Below the pieces are notes generated by a model, which did no database searches, had not been told where the DNA came from, and worked only from the letters and a program-made list of their open reading frames with translations. A stretch of DNA of 64,000 nucleotides from Lacrimispora indolis DSM 755. GTDB taxonomy: Bacteria > Bacillota > Clostridia > Lachnospirales > Lachnospiraceae. Position 1 is the stretch's first letter, and every line of letters starts with the position of its first letter. Where the stretch lies: NCBI RefSeq assembly GCF_000526995.1, contig NZ_AZUI01000001.1, positions 3,266,001 through 3,330,000 of the forward strand. Direction: 5' to 3'. A program made the translations under genes and the position numbers. Positions 36,201 to 44,329 of this stretch are shown piece after piece.

Positions 36201-37862
36201 ATGGGAGTAAAAAGAATCTTACCGATAGGAAATGATGATTTCCGTAAATTACGTGAAAATGACTCCTATTACGTGGATAAAACCCTGATGATAAAGGATT
36301 TTATTGAGATGAAGGATGAAGTGGCCCTGATTGCCCGTCCCAGGAGATTCGGAAAGACATTAAATATGACAATGCTTAGGGAATTTTTTGACATTGAAAT
36401 AGATAGCAGGGATATTTTTGATGGATTGGCAATCATGAATACGGAATATGTGGATCTGATGAATTCAAGGCCCGTTATTTATTTTACATTTAAAGATTGT
36501 AAAGGAACAACTGCTGATGAACTGTTACTTCTTGTTAAACAGAAGCTGTATCAGGAATATCTGCGATATGAAAAACTTTTGCGGGATAAAATGGATAAGG
36601 ACTCTTTTGAATCAAAAGATTTTTATGCTATGATTCAGATTCTGAGAGATCCACAAGCTCCTCATGCCCTTTATTCTACTGCCATTCAACAGTTGACGCA
36701 CTTTGTAAAGGAAGCTTATGGCTTTAGCCCAATTCTTTTAATTGACGAGTATGATCAGCCCATTATAAGCAGCTATGAATTTGGTTACCACCATGAAGTT
36801 GGAACATTCTTTTCCAATCTTTATGGGAGTGCAATGAAAGGAAATGCTGCATTAAGCCAGGCGCTTCTTACGGGAGTACAGAGGGTCGCCAAGGAAAGCA
36901 TATTTTCTCAGTTTAATAATGCAAGGGTTTATACAGTGCTGCACAAACAATATGCCTCATATTTTGGTCTCACTGCTCCGGAGACAGAAAAACTTTTAAT
37001 GGATTATGGACTTACATTGAATGAAAATGTGCAAGACAAATACGATGGCTATTGTTTTGGAGGTATAGAGATGTATAATCCGTGGTCCATTTTAAATTAT
37101 GCTGACATGGGTTCTCTGGATAATTACTGGATTAATACATCTTCTAACTTTTTGGTGAAAAAGGCATTGGAGACAGCAGATAAGCAGTTTTGGGATGACT
37201 TTGATCAGCTGGCGGAAGGAAAAGAAATCCCCATATGGCTTACCTTAGAGACTTCCTATATAGAGAGGGATAGTAATTACAGCTTGTGGGGGCTTCTGGT
37301 AAATTCCGGATATTTGACGGCCTTAAGACGGATTGATTCCAATACTGTGGTTGTAAAGATACCTAATGATGAAGTGATGTCGGAGTTTCAGATGCTGATT
37401 GCTGAAATATCAGGAGTTGACGGACTGGATTTACAGCAGATGCTTTCCTGCCTTCTTAAAAAGGATATGAAACGCTTTTTAGAATTATATCAGAATATTG
37501 TCATATCATGCACCAGCTATATGGATGCCAGAGAAAATGCGTATCATATGATGTTTTTGGGGATGTGCATTGCGCTTAGAGGGTCTTATAAGGTGACTAG
37601 TAACATTGAAGCTGGATATGGGAGAAGTGATATTACTCTGGAGGCCTTGATGCCTACCCACAGTCATGTGATTGTTGAATTTAAGCAGGGGGAAGATTTA
37701 GAACGTCTGAAGGAGGAAGCGTTACAGCAAATACTTGATAACCGATATTATACGGGACTGAAAGGCGAAGTAATCTGTATTGGCTTGGCTCACGATAAAA
37801 AACAGTGCAGTATGAAGTATAAGGTATTAAATATAGAGAATGGGACTTCCCGATTGGTGTGA
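36201..37862 (+). CDS. AAA-ATPase-like protein with C-terminal PD-(D/E)XK domain
   Basis: 553 residues from the ATG at 36201 (preceded by AGAAAGGATAGAAGG); an upstream start at 36156 lacks an RBS. N-terminus ILPIGNDDFRKLRENDSYYVDKT, then a Walker A variant ARPRRFGKT, and Walker B LLIDEYDQP, as in the AAA-ATPase-like family; the C-terminal about 110 residues (GYGRSDI...VIVEFKQGED) match the PD-(D/E)XK nuclease-like domain usually attached. This family is abundant and multi-copy in gut Clostridia and Bacteroidetes; its function is unsettled. More AT-rich than the sugar genes, so it may be a separate acquisition. Confidence 0.85.
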   Translation: MGVKRILPIGNDDFRKLRENDSYYVDKTLMIKDFIEMKDEVALIARPRRFGKTLNMTMLREFFDIEIDSRDIFDGLAIMNTEYVDLMNSRPVIYFTFKDCKGTTADELLLLVKQKLYQEYLRYEKLLRDKMDKDSFESKDFYAMIQILRDPQAPHALYSTAIQQLTHFVKEAYGFSPILLIDEYDQPIISSYEFGYHHEVGTFFSNLYGSAMKGNAALSQALLTGVQRVAKESIFSQFNNARVYTVLHKQYASYFGLTAPETEKLLMDYGLTLNENVQDKYDGYCFGGIEMYNPWSILNYADMGSLDNYWINTSSNFLVKKALETADKQFWDDFDQLAEGKEIPIWLTLETSYIERDSNYSLWGLLVNSGYLTALRRIDSNTVVVKIPNDEVMSEFQMLIAEISGVDGLDLQQMLSCLLKKDMKRFLELYQNIVISCTSYMDARENAYHMMFLGMCIALRGSYKVTSNIEAGYGRSDITLEALMPTHSHVIVEFKQGEDLERLKEEALQQILDNRYYTGLKGEVICIGLAHDKKQCSMKYKVLNIENGTSRLV

Positions 37863-37980
37863 TTGTTAAAAAGCATAGGAATATTTAAAGGAAAAATAAT
37901 CAGCTTGGTTCTATATTTAATGCTGCCGAAACAAGATATGGAATGGCATTTCATTACTGTTTTTATCTCTTAATAATTAG

Positions 37981-38012
37981 AAAAGGGGAGGATTTAAAGA
38001 ACCTCCTCTTTT
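37981..38012 (+). terminator. Terminator before recombinase 2
   Basis: AAAAGGGGAGG (37981-37991) pairs with CCTCCTCTTTT (38002-38012) with one G-U; 10-base loop. Confidence 0.7.
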
Positions 38013-38058
38013 CTGGCTAATTGTCTCTATGATACAGAAAAAGGACGGTGAATAACTT

Positions 38059-39684
38059 TTGAGAATCTTTATTTACAGCCGAAAGTCGATTTACACTGGC
38101 AAGGGGGAAAGTGTTGAAAATCAGATTGAAATGTGCAAAGAGTATATTTTTACCAAACTCCCCCATGCAGATCAAGCAGTGATAACTGTTTATGAAGACG
38201 AAGGTTTTTCTGCAAAGAACACAGACAGACCACAGTTTCAGCAAATGCTCCGTGACATAAAGGCCAATAAACCTGATTATGTTGTTTGTTATCGTCTTGA
38301 TCGTGTCAGTCGAAATGTCAGTGATTTTTCTTCCCTGATTGAGGATCTGAATAATCACGATATTTCTTTTATCTGCATCAAAGAAGAATTTGATACATCA
38401 AAACCTATGGGAAAAGCTATGATGTATATAGCTTCTGTTTTTGCCCAACTGGAAAGAGAAACCATAGCAGAACGTGTCCGTGATAATATGCTGATGCTGG
38501 CAAGGACTGGCCGCTGGCTGGGGGGTACTACCCCAACAGGATTCACCTCCGAAAAAATGCAGGAAATCGTTATTGATGGTAAAGTCAAAACTTCATGCAA
38601 ATTAAAGGACAATCCGGAAGAATTAAAAACCGTTGACTGTATTTTTGAAAAATTTTTGGAACTTCGCAGTGTGTCGGGTGTCAGTAAATACTTAATCAAG
38701 CAGGGAATCGTATCACGTACCGGAAAAATATTTTCATTATCAGGCATAAAAGAGATTTTACAAAATCCGGTTTATTGTATTGCTGATGAAGATGCGTGGG
38801 ACTATTTTACAGAACATCAGGCAGATGTTTGCTTTAATAAGTCTGAGTGCTCCGGGAAATATGCTTTGTTAGCTTATAATAAACGTGATTACAGAAAAAA
38901 GAATGCTCCGCGGCAGGATATAGATAAATGGATTGTATCCATTGGAAAGCACAAGGGGCGTATATCTGGTAAAAAGTGGGTAGAAATTCAGAATACCCTG
39001 AAGAACAATATACCGACAGGAAAGAAACCTGCGGTCATGCACAATGACTATTCCCTGCTGTCTGGTTTGATCTTCTGTGGCAAATGCCAAAGCCGCATGT
39101 TTGCAAAGCAGAGGAGCGGAAAAAGCGGAAACCGTGATTTGTATGATTATATCTGTAACAATAAATTGCGTGGAGGTTTAGCCTTATGTGACTGTCAGAA
39201 TATCAACGGCCAGCAGGCAGATGATTTGGTTTGCGAATATCTTTTGCAGTATACCAATGAAAATTCAGGTATCTACAAGCTGTTGGAAAAGCTGAAACGT
39301 GATTTACAGGGGCAAGTTCAAAAAAACCCCATGGCAGATATTGATGAGAGAATAAAAAAAAGCAACAGTGAGATTGAGAACTTAATCAATACATTATCAC
39401 ATGGGAATTTAGGAACTGCTTTCATTGAACGAATAAACGCCAGAATCACGGAGCTTGACAAAGAATTATCTTCCTTAAAAGAAGAGCAAGCCTATCTGCA
39501 AAAAGATATTAATATCATAAGCGACAGGGAAATTCAAGTGGATATGCTGTCTACGGTACTATCCAGCTTCAAGGATAATTTTGACAGGCTGTCCATTGAG
39601 GAGAAGCGGACCTTAATCAAATTGCTGGTCAAGAAAATTGTCTGGGATGGAAAGGATCTTCATATTTTTATTGACGGCGAGTAA
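38059..39684 (+). CDS. Large serine recombinase 2 (integrase of element 2)
   Basis: 541 residues, start TTG at 38059 preceded by AAGGACGGTG; it gives the expected N-terminus MRIFIYSRKSIYTGKGES, in which the Ser of YSRKS is the nucleophile. Catalytic-domain motifs RLDRVSRN and FAQLERETIAERV; recombinase domain (GRWLGGTTPTGF...); zinc ribbon CGKCQSRMF...CNN...CDCQN; C-terminal coiled coil from about 430. Belongs to the phage-type large serine integrases and is only distantly similar to recombinase 1. Ends 60 bp from the right end of element 2. Apparently intact. Confidence 0.93.
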   Translation: MRIFIYSRKSIYTGKGESVENQIEMCKEYIFTKLPHADQAVITVYEDEGFSAKNTDRPQFQQMLRDIKANKPDYVVCYRLDRVSRNVSDFSSLIEDLNNHDISFICIKEEFDTSKPMGKAMMYIASVFAQLERETIAERVRDNMLMLARTGRWLGGTTPTGFTSEKMQEIVIDGKVKTSCKLKDNPEELKTVDCIFEKFLELRSVSGVSKYLIKQGIVSRTGKIFSLSGIKEILQNPVYCIADEDAWDYFTEHQADVCFNKSECSGKYALLAYNKRDYRKKNAPRQDIDKWIVSIGKHKGRISGKKWVEIQNTLKNNIPTGKKPAVMHNDYSLLSGLIFCGKCQSRMFAKQRSGKSGNRDLYDYICNNKLRGGLALCDCQNINGQQADDLVCEYLLQYTNENSGIYKLLEKLKRDLQGQVQKNPMADIDERIKKSNSEIENLINTLSHGNLGTAFIERINARITELDKELSSLKEEQAYLQKDINIISDREIQVDMLSTVLSSFKDNFDRLSIEEKRTLIKLLVKKIVWDGKDLHIFIDGE

Positions 39685-39698
39685 GGAACTGTCAGCCC

Positions 39699-39721
39699 TT
39701 TACTCGTCGTACGGAGTAAAG
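39699..39721. repeat. Hairpin at the right end of element 2
   Basis: CTTTACTC and GAGTAAAG flank a short loop just after the recombinase stop, 23 bases before the attR core. It may terminate recombinase transcription or form part of the attachment-site arm. Confidence 0.5.
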
Positions 39722-39743
39722 TTGCCTTTTGGGTGGTGGCGCA

Positions 39744-39748
39744 TTTCC
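39744..39748 (+). repeat. attR core of element 2 (TTTCC)
   Basis: Second copy of the TTTCC shared with 15766-15770. The reading frame across it continues directly into FeoB sequence. Confidence 0.75.
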
Positions 39749-40472
39749 CACCATGATCGCCATTATCACCATGTTCTTTGTAGGAGGAGCCTCCGGTGCA
39801 TTTTCCTCCATATTGTCGGCGGCCATCCTGTCAGGCGTGATCATTCTGGGGATTTTCATGACACTTGTCATATCAAAGCTATTGTCGGCAACCATATTAA
39901 AAGGGGTCCCCTCTTCCTTTACCCTGGAGCTGCCTCCTTATCGAAGACCTCAGATCGGCAAGGTCATTGTGCGTTCCATATTTGACCGAACCCTGTTTGT
40001 ATTGGGCCGTGCCATCTCAGTGGCGGCTCCGGCCGGCCTGGTCATCTGGCTTCTGGCCAATATAACGGTGGGAAATGCCACACTGCTGGCTCACTGTTCC
40101 GGTTTTCTGGATCCTTTTGCCAGACTCATGGGCTTGGATGGAGTTATCCTTCTGGCATTTATCCTGGGTTTTCCGGCCAATGAAATCGTGGTTCCCATTA
40201 TCATCATGGCTTACACGGCAGAAGGGAGTCTGCGGGATATCAGCGATTTATCCGTCTTAAGAGAACTTCTTGTAGCCAATGGCTGGACCTGGATCACTGC
40301 TGTCAGCACCATGCTGTTTTCCCTGATGCACTGGCCCTGCTCCACAACCTGCCTTACTATCAGGAAAGAGACCCAGAGCATAAAATGGACGGCTGTTTCC
40401 TGGCTGGTACCCACTGTAACCGGGTTTGTGGTGTGCTTTTTATTCACGACCGTTGCAAGGGCCTTTCTCTGA
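39744..40472 (+). pseudogene. feoB: C-terminal part of feoB, separated from the rest by element 2
   Basis: About 242 codons: the remaining Gate-domain membrane helices (TMIAIITMFFVGG...), the FeoB_C-type region, ILGFPANEIVVPI, and the cysteine segment HWPCSTTCLTI near the end, finishing at TGA 40470-40472. The native 5' part is missing here: a 134-bp piece is at 15637-15770 and the rest is outside the window. An open frame from 39729 exists but no RBS or family-appropriate start, so no functional product is expected. Confidence 0.92.
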
Positions 40473-40538
40473 TGTTTAAAACCCCTTTTATTTGTCTACA
40501 ATAGGGGTAGAATACCCAATGGGAAAGGAGGGTGAAGC

Positions 40539-40766
40539 GTGAGCCGAATCTACCACGTTTACGCCCTGTCAGACCGGTTGAAAGCCAGAAGAATCGAGGG
40601 CGAGATTGCCAAGGTTGACGGGGTGCAGGATATCAGAATCTCGGAAGACTTAAAAGAAATGGATATTGAGGTTGATACGGGAAAAATATCTGCTGTGATG
40701 GAGCGGGTGGTGAACATCTGCAGCCGGATATCCTACGGATGTGAAGTGAAATATAAGTTTATTTAA
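40539..40766 (+). CDS. HMA-like small protein following feoB
   Basis: 75 residues, GTG start at 40539 with RBS AAAGGAGGGTG. The ferredoxin-like pattern (a short beta strand, helix, DGVQDIRISEDLKEMDIEVD) is that of heavy-metal-associated domains, but the CxxC metal motif is missing. Such a gene commonly follows feoB in Clostridia. It lies 66 bases after the feoB stop and has lost its operon promoter through the insertions unless a local one exists. Confidence 0.7.
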   Translation: MSRIYHVYALSDRLKARRIEGEIAKVDGVQDIRISEDLKEMDIEVDTGKISAVMERVVNICSRISYGCEVKYKFI

Positions 40767-40815
40767 CCGAATCAAGCAAGCAGCGAAGCGGATTGCGAAT
40801 ATCCGCTTGACATTA

Positions 40816-40854
40816 CACGAAAAAGAGCGGCCAAAGAGGCTGCCCTTTTTCGTG
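40816..40854. terminator. Bidirectional terminator
   Basis: CACGAAAAAG..GCGGCC pairs with GGCTGC..CTTTTTCGTG; the A and T runs within the stem serve both the feoB side and the convergent hemerythrin gene. Confidence 0.8.
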
Positions 40855-40859
40855 AGAAA

Positions 40860-41261
40860 TCATTTGTGAACACTTTTTGCGTACTCACCTATTTTTTTGT
40901 CCATGTTGGAAATATGTTTTGTGAGCCAATCCACGACCATCTGATTGGCATTTAAAATCACCAGTAAGTTGCCTCCGGAAGACTTGTATTCACTGCGTAT
41001 TTTGTCCAGCTGTGCGATGAAAGCGGTATGAGCCTGCTTCTGCTCCCCATAGCCGGGGTAGTGAATGCTGATCATATACCTTTCTTCGTCTGCAAAATGC
41101 TTTTTTGTGTAATCATCCAAAAAGTCAAGAAGTTCTCCTACATATTCTTTGGCCCGGTTATTCTTCCCTGCTTCAAACAGCTTTTCTGCTTTATCGAACC
41201 ACATTTTATGCTGATCGTCAATCATTGATATTCCTACAGATAAATTTGGTGTCCACGGCAT
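40860..41261 (-). CDS. Bacteriohemerythrin
   Basis: 133 residues. Non-haem di-iron oxygen-binding protein. Iron ligands visible: IDDQHKMWF, HFADEERYM (His and Glu), KQAHTAF and WLTKHISNMD. RBS TAGGAGGAA before ATG 41261. Single-domain cytoplasmic form; in anaerobes it binds O2 or delivers it to reductases. Its position beside the broken iron-uptake gene is probably coincidental. Confidence 0.93.
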   Translation of the reverse strand: MPWTPNLSVGISMIDDQHKMWFDKAEKLFEAGKNNRAKEYVGELLDFLDDYTKKHFADEERYMISIHYPGYGEQKQAHTAFIAQLDKIRSEYKSSGGNLLVILNANQMVVDWLTKHISNMDKKIGEYAKSVHK

Positions 41262-41446
41262 AGCAATTCCTCCTAAAGTAAATAAAAAGATTTATGTATC
41301 TTCCTATATTTTATAATAAAATTCCAGAAAATTCAACTCTAGATATAAAATGGAAGGGCATTTTACGTAAAAATTTGAAAATTTCTATTAAATATACGGC
41401 TGCCCAGGAAATGGGAGAAAACCCCGGTCAAAATGTGCGGATAAAA

Positions 41447-41475
41447 TTGACGTACCTTCCCGGTAATGCTATAAT
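41447..41475 (+). promoter_or_regulatory. Promoter of the rluF-ligA operon
   Basis: TTGACG (41447-41452), 17-base spacer, TATAAT (41470-41475), 32 bases before the rluF start. Confidence 0.75.
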
Positions 41476-41507
41476 TTTAATTTAGTATACAGTAAGGGAG
41501 AACAAAC

Positions 41508-42296
41508 ATGGAGACAGAAGGAATCCGTCTGAATAAATTTTTAAGTGAAGCTGGGATATGTTCCCGAAGAGAGGCGGACCGCTTCATTGAGGCTGGAAAG
41601 GTTTCCATAAACGGACAGGCAGCCACGCCCGGTCAGAGGGTTTTTCCCGGCCAGTCAGTTACCGTAAACGGACGGACCGTTTCTGCGGGAAAGGGAGATC
41701 AAACCCATAAGGAAGATCCGGTACTTCTGGCAGTCCATAAGCCAAAAGGCATCGTCTGTACCACATCGGATAAAGACCGTGCCCCCAACATCGTGGATAT
41801 GGTGAATTACCCCGCGAGGATTTATCCTGTGGGACGCCTGGACAAGGATTCGGAAGGGCTGATCCTCATGACCAACCAGGGCTCTCTGGTGAATAAAATA
41901 ATGCGCAGCGGAAATGCTCATGAAAAGGAATATCTGGTGAAGGTCAACCGCCCGGTTACCGATGATTTCATCCGGAAGATGAAAAAGGGAGTATTTCTTC
42001 CGGACTTAAATGTGACCACCAGTCCCTGCCGTGTGACAAAGGCAGGAGAAAAAGCATTCCGCATTATTCTGACCCAGGGGCTAAACCGCCAGATCCGCCG
42101 AATGTGCGGCCAGCTGGGCTTTGAAGTACGGATGTTAAAACGATTGCGGATCATGAATGTTGAACTGGGAGATTTAAAGCCAGGAGCTTACCGGGAGCTT
42201 TCGAAAAGGGAGTACCACCAGATGAAAGAGGCCTTAAAAGGCTCGACAAATCGTTCCTATAAAGAACAGAAAAAGGAGATATCTGATGGACGCTAA
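41508..42296 (+). CDS. rluF: 23S rRNA pseudouridine synthase, RluF type
   Basis: 262 residues: S4 RNA-binding domain (LNKFLSEAGICSRREADRFI) followed by the RsuA/RluB/E/F catalytic domain with the aspartate in VGRLDKDSEGL and the LTQGLNRQIRRMC motif. The HEKEYLV and TRIMNV-like (LRIMNVELG) segments favour RluF over RluB. Modifies a uridine in helix 75 of 23S rRNA (family knowledge). Overlaps ligA by 11 bases. Confidence 0.88.
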   Translation: METEGIRLNKFLSEAGICSRREADRFIEAGKVSINGQAATPGQRVFPGQSVTVNGRTVSAGKGDQTHKEDPVLLAVHKPKGIVCTTSDKDRAPNIVDMVNYPARIYPVGRLDKDSEGLILMTNQGSLVNKIMRSGNAHEKEYLVKVNRPVTDDFIRKMKKGVFLPDLNVTTSPCRVTKAGEKAFRIILTQGLNRQIRRMCGQLGFEVRMLKRLRIMNVELGDLKPGAYRELSKREYHQMKEALKGSTNRSYKEQKKEISDGR

Positions 42297-44256
42297 AATA
42301 AGCAGAATGAAAGAGCTGGTCAGCCTTCTCACGGCAGCAGGAAAGGCCTACTACCAGGAAAGCCGGGAGATCATGAGCAATTATGAATATGACAGGCTTT
42401 ACGATGAGCTTAAGGATTTAGAAGAGGAAACCGGAGTCATTCTCTCCAAAAGCCCGACGCAGAACGTGGGATACCAGGTTTTAAGCGAGCTTCCCAAGGA
42501 AGCCCACGAAACACCCATGCTTTCCCTTGATAAGACCAAGAGCGTGGAAAGCCTGCAGGAGTGGCTGGGCAGCCAGACGGGAGTGCTGTCCTGGAAGCTT
42601 GACGGGCTGACCGTAGTCCTTTCCTACAACCAGGGGACCCTTCAAAAGGCCGTAACCAGGGGAAACGGAGAGATCGGTGAGGTCATCACAAACAATGCAA
42701 AAGTATTTTCCAATATTCCTTTAAATATATCCCATAAGGGAGAACTCATCCTGCGTGGGGAAGCAGTGATTAAGTATTCGGATTTTAACCGGATCAACGA
42801 AGAGATCGGGGAGTTAGCCGCCAGATACAAAAACCCCAGGAATTTATGCAGCGGTTCCGTAAGGCAGCTAAACAACCAGATCACTGCCCGGAGAAATGTA
42901 AACTTTAAGGCATTTGCTCTTGTAACGGCAGAAGGTGTTAATTTTCTTAATTCCAGAAAAGAACAGTTTGAATGGTTAAAAAAGCAGGGTTTTGATGTGG
43001 TGGATTATCGTATGGTGACAAGGGATACTCTGCCGGAGGCTGTAGAGGAGTTTTCTGAGTCCATTTCCAGCTATGATGTTCCATCAGACGGCCTGGTGCT
43101 TTTGTTTGATGATATCGCTTACGGAGAAGCCCTTGGACGTACGTCCAAATTTCCCCGTAATGCCATCGCATTTAAGTGGGCCGACGAGATCCGGGAAACA
43201 AGGCTTGACCACATTGAGTGGAGTGCGTCCAGGACCGGGCTCATCAACCCGGTGGCAATCTTTGACCCCGTAGAGCTGGAAGGGACCACAGTGAGCCGGG
43301 CCAGTGTCCACAACTTAAGCATTATGGAGGCCTTGGAGCTGGGAGAGGGCGATGAGATCACGGTTTATAAGGCCAATATGATTATTCCTCAGATCGCCGA
43401 TAACCTGACAAGAAGCAAAAAAATCCAGATCCCAGATCAATGTCCTGTCTGCAGCGGAAAAACAGAGATCCGCAAGGTTAATGATGTGAAGAGCCTGTAC
43501 TGCACCAACCCGGACTGTCAGGCCAAGCGGCTGAAAAGCTTTTCCCTTTTTGTCAGCAGGAATGCCTTAAATATTGACGGATTGTCGGAAGCAACCCTGG
43601 AAAAATTCATTGGAGCCGGATTTATCCGGGAATTTGCAGATATCTTCCATCTGGAGCAGCATGAGGAAACCATTACCCAGATGGAGGGCTTTGGAAGGAA
43701 ATCCTACGATAATCTGATTCAGGCAGTAAAAACGGCCTCCCATACCACCCTTCCAAGGCTGATCTATGGCCTGGGGATCGCTGGAATCGGTCTGGCAAAT
43801 GCAAAGACGCTGTGCCAGGAATTTAAGTTTGATTTTGGGAAAATGCGCACCGCTGAGGAAGAGGAGCTGACAGCAGTTCCCGGAATCGGCAAGGTGCTTG
43901 CAGATGCCTGGATCACTTATTTTAAGGAAGAAAAGAACAACGAGATGGTGGACCGCCTGTTGCCTGAGCTCACCATTGAGGGAGAGGCAGAGGTCCGGGA
44001 AGATGGAATCTTTGAAGGAATGACTTTTGTCATTACAGGTTCTGTGAACCACTATGAAAACCGGAAAGCCCTTCAGGAGGACATTGAAGCCCACGGCGGC
44101 AAGGCCACCGGTTCAGTGACTTCCAAGACGACTTATCTGATCAACAATGATACTACATCCAATTCTTCCAAAAATAAAAAGGCAAAGGAACTAGGAGTGC
44201 CCATTATCTCAGAAGAGGATTTTATAAGGCTGAAAGAAGATCGCCTTTCAACCTAG
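42286..44256 (+). CDS. ligA: NAD-dependent DNA ligase
   Basis: 656 residues: Ia domain (YYQESREIMSNYEYDRLYDEL), adenylation domain with the catalytic Lys104 in SWKLDGLTV, OB fold, four-cysteine zinc site (CPVCSGK...YCTNPDC), HhH repeats (VPGIGKVLADAW), and a C-terminal BRCT domain (MTFVITGSVNHYENRKALQEDIEAHGGK). All domains are present. Somewhat divergent from the standard sequence (LTV in place of the usual LAV/IAV), so it could be a second ligase paralogue of the kind found in many Lachnospiraceae. RBS AAAAGGAGAT. Confidence 0.93.
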   Translation: MDAKISRMKELVSLLTAAGKAYYQESREIMSNYEYDRLYDELKDLEEETGVILSKSPTQNVGYQVLSELPKEAHETPMLSLDKTKSVESLQEWLGSQTGVLSWKLDGLTVVLSYNQGTLQKAVTRGNGEIGEVITNNAKVFSNIPLNISHKGELILRGEAVIKYSDFNRINEEIGELAARYKNPRNLCSGSVRQLNNQITARRNVNFKAFALVTAEGVNFLNSRKEQFEWLKKQGFDVVDYRMVTRDTLPEAVEEFSESISSYDVPSDGLVLLFDDIAYGEALGRTSKFPRNAIAFKWADEIRETRLDHIEWSASRTGLINPVAIFDPVELEGTTVSRASVHNLSIMEALELGEGDEITVYKANMIIPQIADNLTRSKKIQIPDQCPVCSGKTEIRKVNDVKSLYCTNPDCQAKRLKSFSLFVSRNALNIDGLSEATLEKFIGAGFIREFADIFHLEQHEETITQMEGFGRKSYDNLIQAVKTASHTTLPRLIYGLGIAGIGLANAKTLCQEFKFDFGKMRTAEEEELTAVPGIGKVLADAWITYFKEEKNNEMVDRLLPELTIEGEAEVREDGIFEGMTFVITGSVNHYENRKALQEDIEAHGGKATGSVTSKTTYLINNDTTSNSSKNKKAKELGVPIISEEDFIRLKEDRLST

Positions 44257-44329
44257 GGGTTGTGAATCAACCGGATATGTGAACATATCTGCTTGATTTT
44301 TCGTATAAAAAATGCTGGAGGAATAAATT

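Larger units (their letters stand above)
15771..39748. mobile_element. Element 2: about 24.0-kb serine-recombinase island inserted in feoB
   Basis: Left edge: FeoB reads ...CNGRF up to TTTCC at 15766-15770. Right edge: TTTCC at 39744-39748 followed by FeoB sequence TMIAIITMF. Fusing at the shared TTTCC gives ...[14 protein letters not shown] in one frame, as expected of uninterrupted FeoB. Fusing the element ends gives a putative attP whose 20-bp arms (39721-39740 and the complement of 15771-15790) match at 15 of 20 positions. Recombinase 2 ends 60 bp from the right edge. The cargo is a polysaccharide-use locus; no relaxase or type IV secretion gene is present, so the element is integrative but not self-conjugative as seen. 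Confidence 0.88.

Noticed and set aside
39729..40472. Independent membrane protein gene starting at 39729
   Set aside because: The sequence is the C-terminal part of FeoB; there is no RBS or family-consistent start, and the missing part continues from 15637-15770.
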